Shown one piece after another: positions 44,354 through 53,037 of a stretch of DNA of 64,000 nt. How positions within the stretch are numbered: the first letter of the stretch is position 1; each line of letters starts with the position of its first letter. Location of the stretch: NCBI GenBank assembly GCA_017440575.1, contig JAFSGY010000090.1, forward strand, positions 1 to 64,000, given 5' to 3'. Origin of the DNA: Lachnospiraceae bacterium. GTDB lineage: Bacteria > Bacillota > Clostridia > Lachnospirales > Lachnospiraceae. A model generated the notes under the pieces. That model was not told where the DNA came from. It made no database searches and was given only the letters and a program-made list of their open reading frames with translations. Position numbers and translations under genes: made by a program.

Positions 44354-45304
44354 TTACATTAATCCGCTTCCGGTTGAGCGTTTCGAAATCCAGTTTGTTA
44401 CAATCAGGAATACAAAGTTCACGACTGTATTAAACAATCCTACTGCTGCACCGAATGAGAACTGTGCTGACTTAACACCTACGGTATACACATAAGTCGA
44501 AATAACCTGTGAAACACCAAGGTTCAAGCTGTTCTGCATCAGGAAAACCTTATCGAATCCTACGTTAAGAATACCACCCATGTTCATAATCAACAGAATA
44601 ATAATGGTAGGAACAATTGCCGGAAAGTCAATATGTATCATGGTCTGCCAGCGATTTGCTCCGTCAATGCGACATGCATCATAGAGCTGTGTATCTACGG
44701 AGGATAATGCTGCTATATAGATAATGCTGTTCCACCCCATAGACTGCCATACACCGGTCAGTACATATAATGGAACAAATGCTGATTCTTTTCCTAAGAT
44801 ATTGGTATCCTCTGCAACCAGATGCAGACTCTTTAAGAAGTTACCAACAACACCACTGTCATTGGCAAATAACACATTAATCATAGATACCATAACGACA
44901 ACAGAAATAAAATAAGGAATATAAACCGTAGTCTGAACAACCTTTTTCCACTTTTTATTTCTCAACTGATTGATAATCATTGCAAGAATAATTGGAGCCG
45001 GAAAACCAACAACAATACTTGTTAACGAAATAATAAAGGTATTTTTTAAGGTAGGCCAAAACATAGGGCTTTCAAAATACTGTTTAAAATACTTTAAACC
45101 TACCCATTTACCGCCAGTAATACCTTCTGTAAAACTATACTCACGGAATGCCAGCTGTACGCCATACATTGGCACATAACAGAAAATCAAAATATACAGC
45201 ATTGCCGGCAACAGCATTACCCATAGCTGCCAGTTATGCTCCCAATATTTTTTTGTGCGAAAAGCAAAGCTCTTGCTATCAGAAATCTTATTCTTACCAC
45301 TCAT
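44354..45304 (-). CDS. Sugar ABC transporter permease, LplB type
   Basis: A 316-residue permease with six hydrophobic helices and the EAA loop YDACRIDGANRWQTMIHIDFP. The cytoplasmic N-terminus is extended by about 30 charged residues. AAAGGAG precedes the ATG. It forms a heterodimer with the next gene product. Confidence 0.88.
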   Translation of the reverse strand: MSGKNKISDSKSFAFRTKKYWEHNWQLWVMLLPAMLYILIFCYVPMYGVQLAFREYSFTEGITGGKWVGLKYFKQYFESPMFWPTLKNTFIISLTSIVVGFPAPIILAMIINQLRNKKWKKVVQTTVYIPYFISVVVMVSMINVLFANDSGVVGNFLKSLHLVAEDTNILGKESAFVPLYVLTGVWQSMGWNSIIYIAALSSVDTQLYDACRIDGANRWQTMIHIDFPAIVPTIIILLIMNMGGILNVGFDKVFLMQNSLNLGVSQVISTYVYTVGVKSAQFSFGAAVGLFNTVVNFVFLIVTNWISKRSTGSGLM

Positions 45305-45358
45305 ATGGATTACTCCTTTTCTTTCAAGTTCCTTTTGATAGTGGAAAAAGACGAAAGA

Positions 45359-45373
45359 GGTGCAGAGTGCACC
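45359..45373 (-). other. Intercistronic hairpin after the second binding-protein gene
   Basis: GGTGCA-GAG-TGCACC, extended by AGAGG and CCTCT outside, between the binding-protein stop and the first permease. It occupies the same place in the operon as the hairpin at 18027-18059. Confidence 0.5.
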
Positions 45374-45396
45374 CTTCCGCCTCTCATAAATCCATC

Positions 45397-47073
45397 TTAG
45401 TTATTCTGAAGATAGGTATCAAATGCTGCCTGACGAATATCAAGTACCTGCTGAAGACCTGCATCGTATACGCTCTGTACATAGGAATCCCATGTAGAAT
45501 CAATATCCTGTTCTCCAGTCATCCATAATGACCACTGATTGTTAATGATATTGTTAATGTTAGCCTGAGCCATAGCCATTGTATTCTGATCCTCTTCGCT
45601 ATACTTCATAAACATCTGAGGATAGGTATCTTCCTTTGTCGCTTTTGCAATAACGTCCTTGTAGATTTCTCTTTCCTGCAATGCATAGGTCATATCCTGT
45701 GCCATTTCAATAGTAGAGCTTCTTCTAATGTACATAGGACCATTATCTGCAAATGTGCTTGTCCACTTCCATGTACCTGGGTCAGTATTCGGATCAAGTG
45801 GATCTAATACCTTATAGCTGTTATCACCTGTTACTGAGATACATCCATCTGTTACACCACCAAAGAGTGATTCCACACTATGTGTCTGATCATAGAAACG
45901 ATCAATGAATCTGAGTGCTGCTTCCGGATTCTCGCACTTAGCACTAATACAAACTCTGTTTGCTGACATGTTAAGACCTGTATAGTCATTTCTCCATCTT
46001 GTGTCATAGGTACCAGCTTCGCAGTCAATGTCATAGTCAAGAGCAGGAACTGGTACATACTGTGTATGAAGTGTAGGACCAAACTTATCTGTTTCTTCCC
46101 ATCCAAATACTACACCTACGAGAGCATCTCCTGCCTCATTTCCTCTTGATAAGGACTGGAATGTTGAATAATCATTTGTTAATGCATTAGGATTGATTAA
46201 GCCTTCTGAATATAAATCAGTAATGTATTCCATAAATAATTTATATCTCTCATCTACCGCATAGCACTTAATCTGTGAATCCTCTGCAAAATAAGCATCC
46301 CACGCCCAGTCTGTAAGCTGAATGCCAAGACCGCCAAGTAAGTTCAATGGAGAGTAAGCGCCGCCGTGGAATCCATTATAATCAAAAGGAACTTCATCAC
46401 TTGGATCACCATTTCCATTTGCATCCTGATCTCTGAACGCAATTAATACATCCTTTAACTCAGAGAAAGTAGTTGGAATCTCCATACCTACATTTTTTAA
46501 CCATTCCTGATTGATGAACATTACGGTATTGGTCTCCGGCCAGCAACCCTGGAACTTAGGTGTTGCAAAAATCTTGCCTTCCATCGTAGTAGCTAATGCC
46601 TTTGTTCCCGGTTCTTCCTCAAACATAGTTAAAATGTTAGGAGTTAACTCCTCAGAAAGAAGTGGAGCCATATCTGAAAATAAACCATTATAGGTTGTAT
46701 AGTCTGAATCAGCTGTAGCGCTGAATAAAAGGTCTGGAACATCACCTGAGGCAAATCTGGTTGACTTAACCGTATCCCAGTCAGCTCTGATAATTTCCCA
46801 CTCGATATCTACGTTAGCTTCTGCTTCCATCTCAGCAACCCACTCCATATCTGCAACATCCTGAGTAAGCGGATGAGCGCAGAATAAAGCTGTTAATTTT
46901 ACAGGTTCTTCTGAAGCTGATGTAGCACCGGAATCCTTAGATGTGCTTGTTGATGAGCTTGATGATGAAGATGCTGAAGAACCCGTAGATGCTGCTTCTT
47001 CACTTCCACATCCGGTCAATGCAGATGCCAACATAGCTGTTGCAAGTAAAGTTGATAATAATTTCTTTTTCAT
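45397..47073 (-). CDS. Large sugar-binding lipoprotein, LipO/YtcQ type
   Basis: A 558-residue extracellular binding protein. It has a lipoprotein signal peptide with lipobox SALTGC, a Ser/Thr/Glu linker to about 55, and a mature domain in the size class (about 500-560) used with LplB/LplC permeases. Many aromatic residues suggest an oligosaccharide ligand, whose identity is not readable. First gene of the operon, divergent from an AraC gene. AAGGG lies upstream of the ATG. Confidence 0.88.
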   Translation of the reverse strand: MKKKLLSTLLATAMLASALTGCGSEEAASTGSSASSSSSSSTSTSKDSGATSASEEPVKLTALFCAHPLTQDVADMEWVAEMEAEANVDIEWEIIRADWDTVKSTRFASGDVPDLLFSATADSDYTTYNGLFSDMAPLLSEELTPNILTMFEEEPGTKALATTMEGKIFATPKFQGCWPETNTVMFINQEWLKNVGMEIPTTFSELKDVLIAFRDQDANGNGDPSDEVPFDYNGFHGGAYSPLNLLGGLGIQLTDWAWDAYFAEDSQIKCYAVDERYKLFMEYITDLYSEGLINPNALTNDYSTFQSLSRGNEAGDALVGVVFGWEETDKFGPTLHTQYVPVPALDYDIDCEAGTYDTRWRNDYTGLNMSANRVCISAKCENPEAALRFIDRFYDQTHSVESLFGGVTDGCISVTGDNSYKVLDPLDPNTDPGTWKWTSTFADNGPMYIRRSSTIEMAQDMTYALQEREIYKDVIAKATKEDTYPQMFMKYSEEDQNTMAMAQANINNIINNQWSLWMTGEQDIDSTWDSYVQSVYDAGLQQVLDIRQAAFDTYLQNN

Positions 47074-47517
47074 TACTTTTACCCTTCCCTTTCATACTTA
47101 CGTTTTTGCTTTACAGTCAACTTATACCCCATAGGTCGACCTACCCTTTCCTTGTCATGTTGCACAAAAATAATTGTTTATTGTGTGCTTTTTGTGCAAC
47201 TTGACTATGTGGTAAGAATAACACTATGTAACCCTTTCGTAAATATCATTAATCTCTTTTTGGTGTCATTTTTCTATTTCTTTCTTTTTGACATCTTATT
47301 CTTCTTACTTTTTGATACTTTTTCAAACTTATTGGCTTTTTCTAGTTTTTATGCATAAAAATGTTTACTTTTTTCACCTTTTGCCATAGAATATAAACAA
47401 GTATAGAATGTTAAAGCATTGCAATACAGGTGTCATTTTGATAGGTTTTATATCTATTTGTAAGATATATGTTAACTTACAATGGTGCAAAAAGTAAGAA
47501 AAAGGAGGTCTGCTATT
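47074..47517. promoter_or_regulatory. Divergent control region between second sugar operon and araC
   Basis: A 444-bp AT-rich region with no gene. Its clearest element is a perfect 12-bp inverted repeat, GTTGCACAAAAA (47159-47170) and TTTTTGTGCAAC (47189-47200), with 18 bases between the arms. It lies 86-127 bp upstream of the binding-protein start and may be an operator. The rest shows T-rich runs only. Confidence 0.5.
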
Positions 47518-48378
47518 ATGAGAACCTTATGTTTACCCTCAAATCAACTCTTTGAATATGTCCTTACCGGAAAGTTCAAAGCTCCGTCTCCGGACTGGAA
47601 GCATGAAAACTTTTACCTTGCTGAATACGAACTTTTTGTCATGACGGAAGGGACATTATATATGAATTATAACAATGAGAATTTCACGGTAAACGAGGGC
47701 GAATATCTGTTGCTCCCTCCCTGCAATTCATGGCGGCAAGGCTTCAAATCTGCCTACTGTTCCTTTTACTGGTTACATTTTTCTACTGCTCCAGGGGAAC
47801 TGCCTCTTGCCATTACTGACTCAACACCGGCACCTGAAAACGCAGACTTTTTTACCATTCCGCAGACAGGAAAAATACCAAAGCTGGAAAAAATTGTCGT
47901 TCTAATGAAACAGTTGCAGGATATTGTGAAAAATCGATACCCAAGTATTGCTCTTGATGCCATGTCAACCAGCATCATTACAGAATTATACGGACAGCTG
48001 ACTCTGCTTCCTCCCATTAATACCCAGTCACCAAATCAGAAGCAGATATACTATGACATTATGGATTATGTAAAAACTAATATCTCTCGTAATCTCAAAA
48101 TATCCGAAATTGCAGAAGCCTTTGGCTATAATGAAAAATATCTTTCTCATCGCTTTGCTGAGATTACCGGAATTCCACTAAAGCAATATATTTTAAAGGC
48201 AAAGGTAGACACCGCCAACTATATGCTGACCGATACGAATAAGTCTATTTCTGAAATTGCCAAGGAACTCGGATTCTCGGACAGCCACAACTTTACGCGT
48301 GCATACAAAAAACTCACCGGACTCTCGCCCAGTGAGTATCGAAATGCTTTTTCAAAACGCTTATTATATCATGTTTAA
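47518..48378 (+). CDS. AraC-family regulator with cupin sensor
   Basis: A 286-residue regulator. The N-terminal part has a cupin-like beta barrel (GTLYMNYNNENFTVNEGEYLLLPP, in part) typical of sugar-sensing AraC proteins. The C-terminal part has two helix-turn-helix units (LKISEIAEAFGYNEKYLSHRF and SISEIAKELGFSDSHNFTRAY, in part) and the ending GLSPSEYRN. The ATG chosen follows AAGGAGG by nine bases. Divergent from the second sugar operon and presumably its activator. Confidence 0.87.
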   Translation: MRTLCLPSNQLFEYVLTGKFKAPSPDWKHENFYLAEYELFVMTEGTLYMNYNNENFTVNEGEYLLLPPCNSWRQGFKSAYCSFYWLHFSTAPGELPLAITDSTPAPENADFFTIPQTGKIPKLEKIVVLMKQLQDIVKNRYPSIALDAMSTSIITELYGQLTLLPPINTQSPNQKQIYYDIMDYVKTNISRNLKISEIAEAFGYNEKYLSHRFAEITGIPLKQYILKAKVDTANYMLTDTNKSISEIAKELGFSDSHNFTRAYKKLTGLSPSEYRNAFSKRLLYHV

Positions 48379-48385
48379 ATATTGC

Positions 48386-48411
48386 AAAAAGCGCCCGATT
48401 GGACGCTTTTT
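48386..48411. terminator. Terminator between araC and the giant surface gene
   Basis: AAAAAGCG...CGCTTTTT with further pairing inside that is better on the minus strand (a G-U wobble instead of a mismatch). It serves both convergent genes. Confidence 0.75.
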
Positions 48412-48422
48412 ATTTATCCTGA

Positions 48423-51400
48423 TTAATCCATAATCATAATCATCATTTCTGTAATTTCCTTAGTATGTAAAGCTACATTACCAATTTCACTGACAGTCGT
48501 AACAGTCGCAATTTCATATAAACCTGTTACAAAATTCTTCTTAAAGATATATGCTGTCTTATCCATATATTCAGCACCTACCTGCATGTGTGTACTAATC
48601 TCATAGGAAAGCATTGCTTCCTTTGCAGGAATATAATGATAGGTGGTAAAGTCTTCTGCAAAGTTCTCTACTAATTCCAAACGTGCAGAGAGCTCTAATG
48701 CTGTCACACCAGCTCCTACATTTCCCGCATCAATCATATAGCCAATACCATTTCCAAGATGAGCCATCATGAACAGCTCCTGTCCTGCATACATCTGTAA
48801 CGTAGACACAGTTGCTACTCCCTTCTTCAGCTCGGGGGTAATATCTACGTAAGTCATATCACCTAACACAAAAGTCTCAGCCAATGGTACATATTCATCA
48901 TCAATCGTTACCATATCCTGTGGCACAGATACTGTCTGCGTTGCAGGAGCACTTGATGAGCTTGATGAGTCTGATAATGAACCTGAGCTATCTGAAGAAC
49001 CTGGATTACTTGGTGTATCCGGAGTTACCGGTTCGTCTGGATTCACTGGTGTATCTGGATCTATCGGTTCATCTGGATTCACTGGCTCATCTGGTGTCTC
49101 ATTCTTCTCAAGTTCTGCTACGATTGCCTGAATTGCCTCATAATTGGCCTTCGCTGTATCTGCTTCAAGCTGTGCATTTGCTGCAGCTATCTCTGCTACG
49201 GCAAGCTCTTCCTTAGCTGTCCGTAATGCTGCTTCTGCTGCGGCTAATTCTTCGCTACCTACTGTAATATCATTCTTCAGAATTGCAACTAACGCTTCCG
49301 CCGCTTCTACTCTTACCCTTGCCTCCTGTGCCTTTAATACTAACTCAGCCGCATAAGCTTCTGCTATTTCCACAGCTTCTAAAGCTGCCTCTGCTGCCGT
49401 TAATTCTACGGTTGCCATACCAACCTTTAATTCAGCCTTACCAACTTCAATTGCTGCGCTGGCAAGCTCCTTAACAGCCTCGCCATACTCTGCTACCTTT
49501 TCTTCCAGATTGTCAACAGCTGCTTCATGGTCTGCACGTTTCTCTGCAACCACTTCTCTTGCCATCTCAAGATTCTCTTCTGCTGCAAGCTTAGCAACCT
49601 CTAATGCAACCATATGCTGCGCATACTGCGAGGTTCCCGGAATCTCAATCGTAACCTGTCCATCCTCTGTAATATCAACATAAACTTCTTCTGTATCAAT
49701 ACCTAATGTTTCGAAAATACCTGTCTTTTCTACAAGGGAAATAATCTTAGAAGTATCGGTAATTCCAAGGAAATTGATTACTTTTGCAACCTCTTCAGGA
49801 ATTTCAAATTCTACTTCCTCATTTCCATAGTAAGAATCATACAGTTCAGCAACGGTATTATGCACCTTCTGTACATTTGCTAATTCTTCTTCTGCTGTTG
49901 CAAGCTCAGAAGCAGTTACCTGCTCTGCAGCCTGCGCTGCATTCTTCTCTGTTGTTGCAATTTCTACCTTACCAGAAGCTGCTGTAAAGTTATTCTGAGC
50001 TGTCTCTACCTGCTGTGTAACATTTGCATAGCTATCATCAACGGTGGTATCTACCATATCATATCTGACATTGATTGTTTCAGTATACTCAACGACACGA
50101 TAGTTTGTCTTTGTATTGGTAACTGTAACATCATAATTGCTGATGTCATATACAGGTACTTCAATCCCTGCTACAACTGCCTTACGATATAAGCCAAGCT
50201 CATTGCTATATACCTTGGTCTCTACACCATCAACCACAACAGTAAGTACATCGCCATTTGCCAGGCATTCTTTTAAAGCTGCATTTCTCTTGGCGTTTGT
50301 TGCTTCGTATTCTGCCTTAGCTATATCATACACTGCTTTTGCTTCATCATAAACTGCTTTATCCGCATCATACTGTGCCTTTTCTTCTAAGTATGCTGCA
50401 TAGTTCTCATCATAGCTGTCTACATAGGAGTTATAATTATCAACGATTGTCTGGTATGTAGATTCGAAACCTTGATAAACCGGTAATGTTACATTTTTAT
50501 ACCATGCCAGCTTCTTCTCATAGTCTCTATATTGGGTATTATACTCTTCTACAGCCTTATCATATTCAGCCCACTCACCCATGATTTCTTCATACACTGC
50601 TAATTCTGTCTCATATTCTGCCTTTGCTTCACTATAAGTCTGCAATTCAGCATTATAATTCGGAAGTAATGTATTGTTATATTCTTCCTTGTATTCTTCA
50701 TTCTTATTGTAAATCTCTAACGATGCCAAATATGTCGCATATGCCGCATAATATCTAGCTGTTGCCCCCCAACCGGAATAATCACTTTTCTTCGGCTCAG
50801 TTGGTTTTTCTATCTCTGCCGGTACTAATGGTGCTGTTGGCTCCTTTACATCCAGAGTTGGTGCCTCCGCACTTGGTCTTTCTGTCTCAGGCTCCGTTGG
50901 TGCAGTTGGAGCTGTTGGTGCTTCCGGCTCTGTAATATTATTCTGTGCCTTATAAGTCTCCCAATCAACCGGCTCAGAGATATTATTCTCTGCAAGAAAT
51001 GTCTCTAAATCAACAGGCTCTATCGGAGCTGTTGGTGCGATTGGAGCTGTTTCAATAAACTGATTTGCTTTCTTTGTCTCTTCTGTCGTTACTTCAAACG
51101 CATAGATCTCCTTATTTCCACCTTCTGCAACTGCATTGTTAGCTTCCTCTTTACTTGCATATACATTTTCTGCATTCTTTACATCATAGTATACGATTTC
51201 ATAAGAACCATTATCTAATTCCGTTACACTGTATTCCCACTTATTCAGATTTTCAACAGAAGATAAGTCTGAAACAACTTCCGTCTTCACTACGGTTGTT
51301 GCTGTTTCATTCTTGTTACACTCGAAGAAGCTGAAGCTTCCGTCTGCATTCTTTACATACTGATAATATGCTGTATTACCATCTGCATCCTTTGCTTCAT

Positions 51401-52808
51401 AAATCATATTTGTGTTGTCAACTAATTCAACCGTATCATACTTTGCTTCACTGGAGTTCTGATCATACTTAATAACAATAGCAATCAGTTCCTGTGTCTT
51501 TTCTTCTATCTTAGCTGTATCTCCGATGTTACTTGCCTCAATTAATTCCTTTTCAAGTGCAGTGAGCTTCTTACCGTAATCAGAATTTGCTAATGCATCT
51601 GCTACAGCCTGCTCTGTCTTTGCTGCTTCCAAATCAGCATTTGCCTGTTCTAATGTTACATTTGCAGCATTGTAAGCTGCAAGTGCTGCATCATAAGCTG
51701 CCTGTGCTTCTTCTTCATTGCCTGTTGCATTTTCCAATGCTGCTTCTGCTTCTGCAAGTGCCTGATCAGCCAAATTCTTTGCTTCTTCCATAGCTGTAAT
51801 GGCAAGCTCGATTCCCTCTACCGTAACCTCTGACAATGCTTCGTAAGCTTCTGCTGCCACAAGGAAAGCACCTGTCTCTACTACAGCTTCGGTTGCTGTG
51901 AGCAATTCTTCTCTTGCTGCCTCTTCCTTTGTTGCTACTTCTGTTAAATTCTCCTTTGCAGCGGCTAATTCCTGCTGTGCCTGTGAAAGTGCAGCTTCCT
52001 TTTCTGTAAAGTGTTCTTCTGCTTTTTCTCTTGCCGCCTCTACTTCATCCTTTAATTCCTGTGCTTTCTGTTCAGCTACTTCTGCCTTCTGAACTGCCAG
52101 TTCCGCATTCTTTTCCGCCGAATTCAGAGCTTCACTTGCTTCCTTTTCTGCTACCGCAGCTTCTTTTAATGCCTCATTATAAGCCTTTTCTGCCTCTAGA
52201 TAAGCGTCTTTTGCTGATTGGGCTTCACTTGCTACTGTATCCGCAGCGTTCTGTGCTGCATCTACAGCATCCTTTGCAGCTGCTTCCTGCTCTTTTGCTA
52301 CAACACTTGTCTCAGCGCCCTTTGCTGCCTCTAAAGCTGCTTCTGCCTTATCAGCCTCATCTACTGCTGTATTTCCAGCTACCTGTGCATCCTTTGCGTC
52401 TGTTGTACTATTATTAATCTGTGTATCAAAGCCTTCTAATGCTTCATCAACCTTCTGCTCACCTTTTTCAAGAGCAGTTTTAGCATTCTCCATTTCCTTG
52501 TTAGCAATTGCTTCGTTTACGATTCCTAACGCTTCGGAAGAAATAATATTTTCACCAACCGTAATCGTGTTCTGCTTTACTTCCTCTACTTCCTGCTTTA
52601 TCTCTTCTACCGCGCTCTCAATACCAATTGTTGCCGCATCAATTACCTCTACCACATCTGTGTTTACTTGTTCTGGTGCCTTTTCTGCAGCATAAACCAC
52701 TCTCCCAAGTCCACCTGAAGGTACGACTGTTCCCATCAGAATCGAAACTACTAATGTCTGTGCTACAAATCTCGGTGTTCGCTTTGTGTCCTTCTCACTT
52801 TTTTTCAT
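48423..52808 (-). CDS. Giant secreted coiled-coil protein
   Basis: A 1461-residue protein I cannot name. The start is the ATG after GAGGT. A signal peptide (about 1-41, ending VVYA) is followed by about 380 residues rich in Ala and Glu with coiled-coil heptads, a folded stretch (about 440-560), a Pro/Thr-rich segment with EPxAPTAPT repeats (about 575-670), and a Tyr-rich helical part with repeated YDxAKAxY units (about 690-880). A second Ala/Glu coiled coil runs to about 1290, then a DEPVNPDxP and poly-Ser linker (about 1300-1345), and a C-terminal domain of about 115 residues. There is no LPXTG, SLH or choline repeat, so the attachment is unknown. It looks like a long surface fibre or adhesin. 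Divergent from a BTAD regulator. Confidence 0.75.
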   Translation of the reverse strand: MKKSEKDTKRTPRFVAQTLVVSILMGTVVPSGGLGRVVYAAEKAPEQVNTDVVEVIDAATIGIESAVEEIKQEVEEVKQNTITVGENIISSEALGIVNEAIANKEMENAKTALEKGEQKVDEALEGFDTQINNSTTDAKDAQVAGNTAVDEADKAEAALEAAKGAETSVVAKEQEAAAKDAVDAAQNAADTVASEAQSAKDAYLEAEKAYNEALKEAAVAEKEASEALNSAEKNAELAVQKAEVAEQKAQELKDEVEAAREKAEEHFTEKEAALSQAQQELAAAKENLTEVATKEEAAREELLTATEAVVETGAFLVAAEAYEALSEVTVEGIELAITAMEEAKNLADQALAEAEAALENATGNEEEAQAAYDAALAAYNAANVTLEQANADLEAAKTEQAVADALANSDYGKKLTALEKELIEASNIGDTAKIEEKTQELIAIVIKYDQNSSEAKYDTVELVDNTNMIYEAKDADGNTAYYQYVKNADGSFSFFECNKNETATTVVKTEVVSDLSSVENLNKWEYSVTELDNGSYEIVYYDVKNAENVYASKEEANNAVAEGGNKEIYAFEVTTEETKKANQFIETAPIAPTAPIEPVDLETFLAENNISEPVDWETYKAQNNITEPEAPTAPTAPTEPETERPSAEAPTLDVKEPTAPLVPAEIEKPTEPKKSDYSGWGATARYYAAYATYLASLEIYNKNEEYKEEYNNTLLPNYNAELQTYSEAKAEYETELAVYEEIMGEWAEYDKAVEEYNTQYRDYEKKLAWYKNVTLPVYQGFESTYQTIVDNYNSYVDSYDENYAAYLEEKAQYDADKAVYDEAKAVYDIAKAEYEATNAKRNAALKECLANGDVLTVVVDGVETKVYSNELGLYRKAVVAGIEVPVYDISNYDVTVTNTKTNYRVVEYTETINVRYDMVDTTVDDSYANVTQQVETAQNNFTAASGKVEIATTEKNAAQAAEQVTASELATAEEELANVQKVHNTVAELYDSYYGNEEVEFEIPEEVAKVINFLGITDTSKIISLVEKTGIFETLGIDTEEVYVDITEDGQVTIEIPGTSQYAQHMVALEVAKLAAEENLEMAREVVAEKRADHEAAVDNLEEKVAEYGEAVKELASAAIEVGKAELKVGMATVELTAAEAALEAVEIAEAYAAELVLKAQEARVRVEAAEALVAILKNDITVGSEELAAAEAALRTAKEELAVAEIAAANAQLEADTAKANYEAIQAIVAELEKNETPDEPVNPDEPIDPDTPVNPDEPVTPDTPSNPGSSDSSGSLSDSSSSSSAPATQTVSVPQDMVTIDDEYVPLAETFVLGDMTYVDITPELKKGVATVSTLQMYAGQELFMMAHLGNGIGYMIDAGNVGAGVTALELSARLELVENFAEDFTTYHYIPAKEAMLSYEISTHMQVGAEYMDKTAYIFKKNFVTGLYEIATVTTVSEIGNVALHTKEITEMMIMIMD

Positions 52809-53037
52809 GTTGTACCTCACTAATATATTGTTTTTATTCCCCAATTTTTCTCTACTTTTTATGAGTCCTTTTTCCCATTGGTTTATCATGTTGAGCATAA
52901 CACTATATAGTTACATTTCTGGTTACATTTCTTGTTATATTTTTCTTTTCTATAGAACATTGGTACTATTGTCTGAATTGCATAGGTCATTTTATTATGT
53001 TATATTTATATTACATTTCTGTTTAGAGAGGACTGCC
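52809..53037. promoter_or_regulatory. Divergent promoter region with tandem TTACATTTCT repeats
   Basis: Three direct repeats of a 12-bp unit (GTTACATTTCT plus one base) start at 52910, 52922 and 52934; the third reads GTTATATTTTT. Two further copies lie at 53000 (TTATATTTAT) and 53011 (TTACATTTCT), 11 bp apart. The first group touches a TATATA/TATAGT element suitable as a -10 for the giant surface gene. Direct repeats at one-helical-turn spacing overlapping the -35 are the known target layout of SARP/BTAD activators. Confidence 0.6.

Noticed and set aside
48884..52695. Long open frames on the plus strand inside the giant surface gene.
   Set aside because: They arise from the low-complexity Ala/Glu/Pro codons on the other strand; they lack ribosome sites and recognisable domains.
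52910..52945. CRISPR-like direct repeats.
   Set aside because: Units are only 12 bp without spacers and lie in a promoter; they fit operator repeats, not an array.
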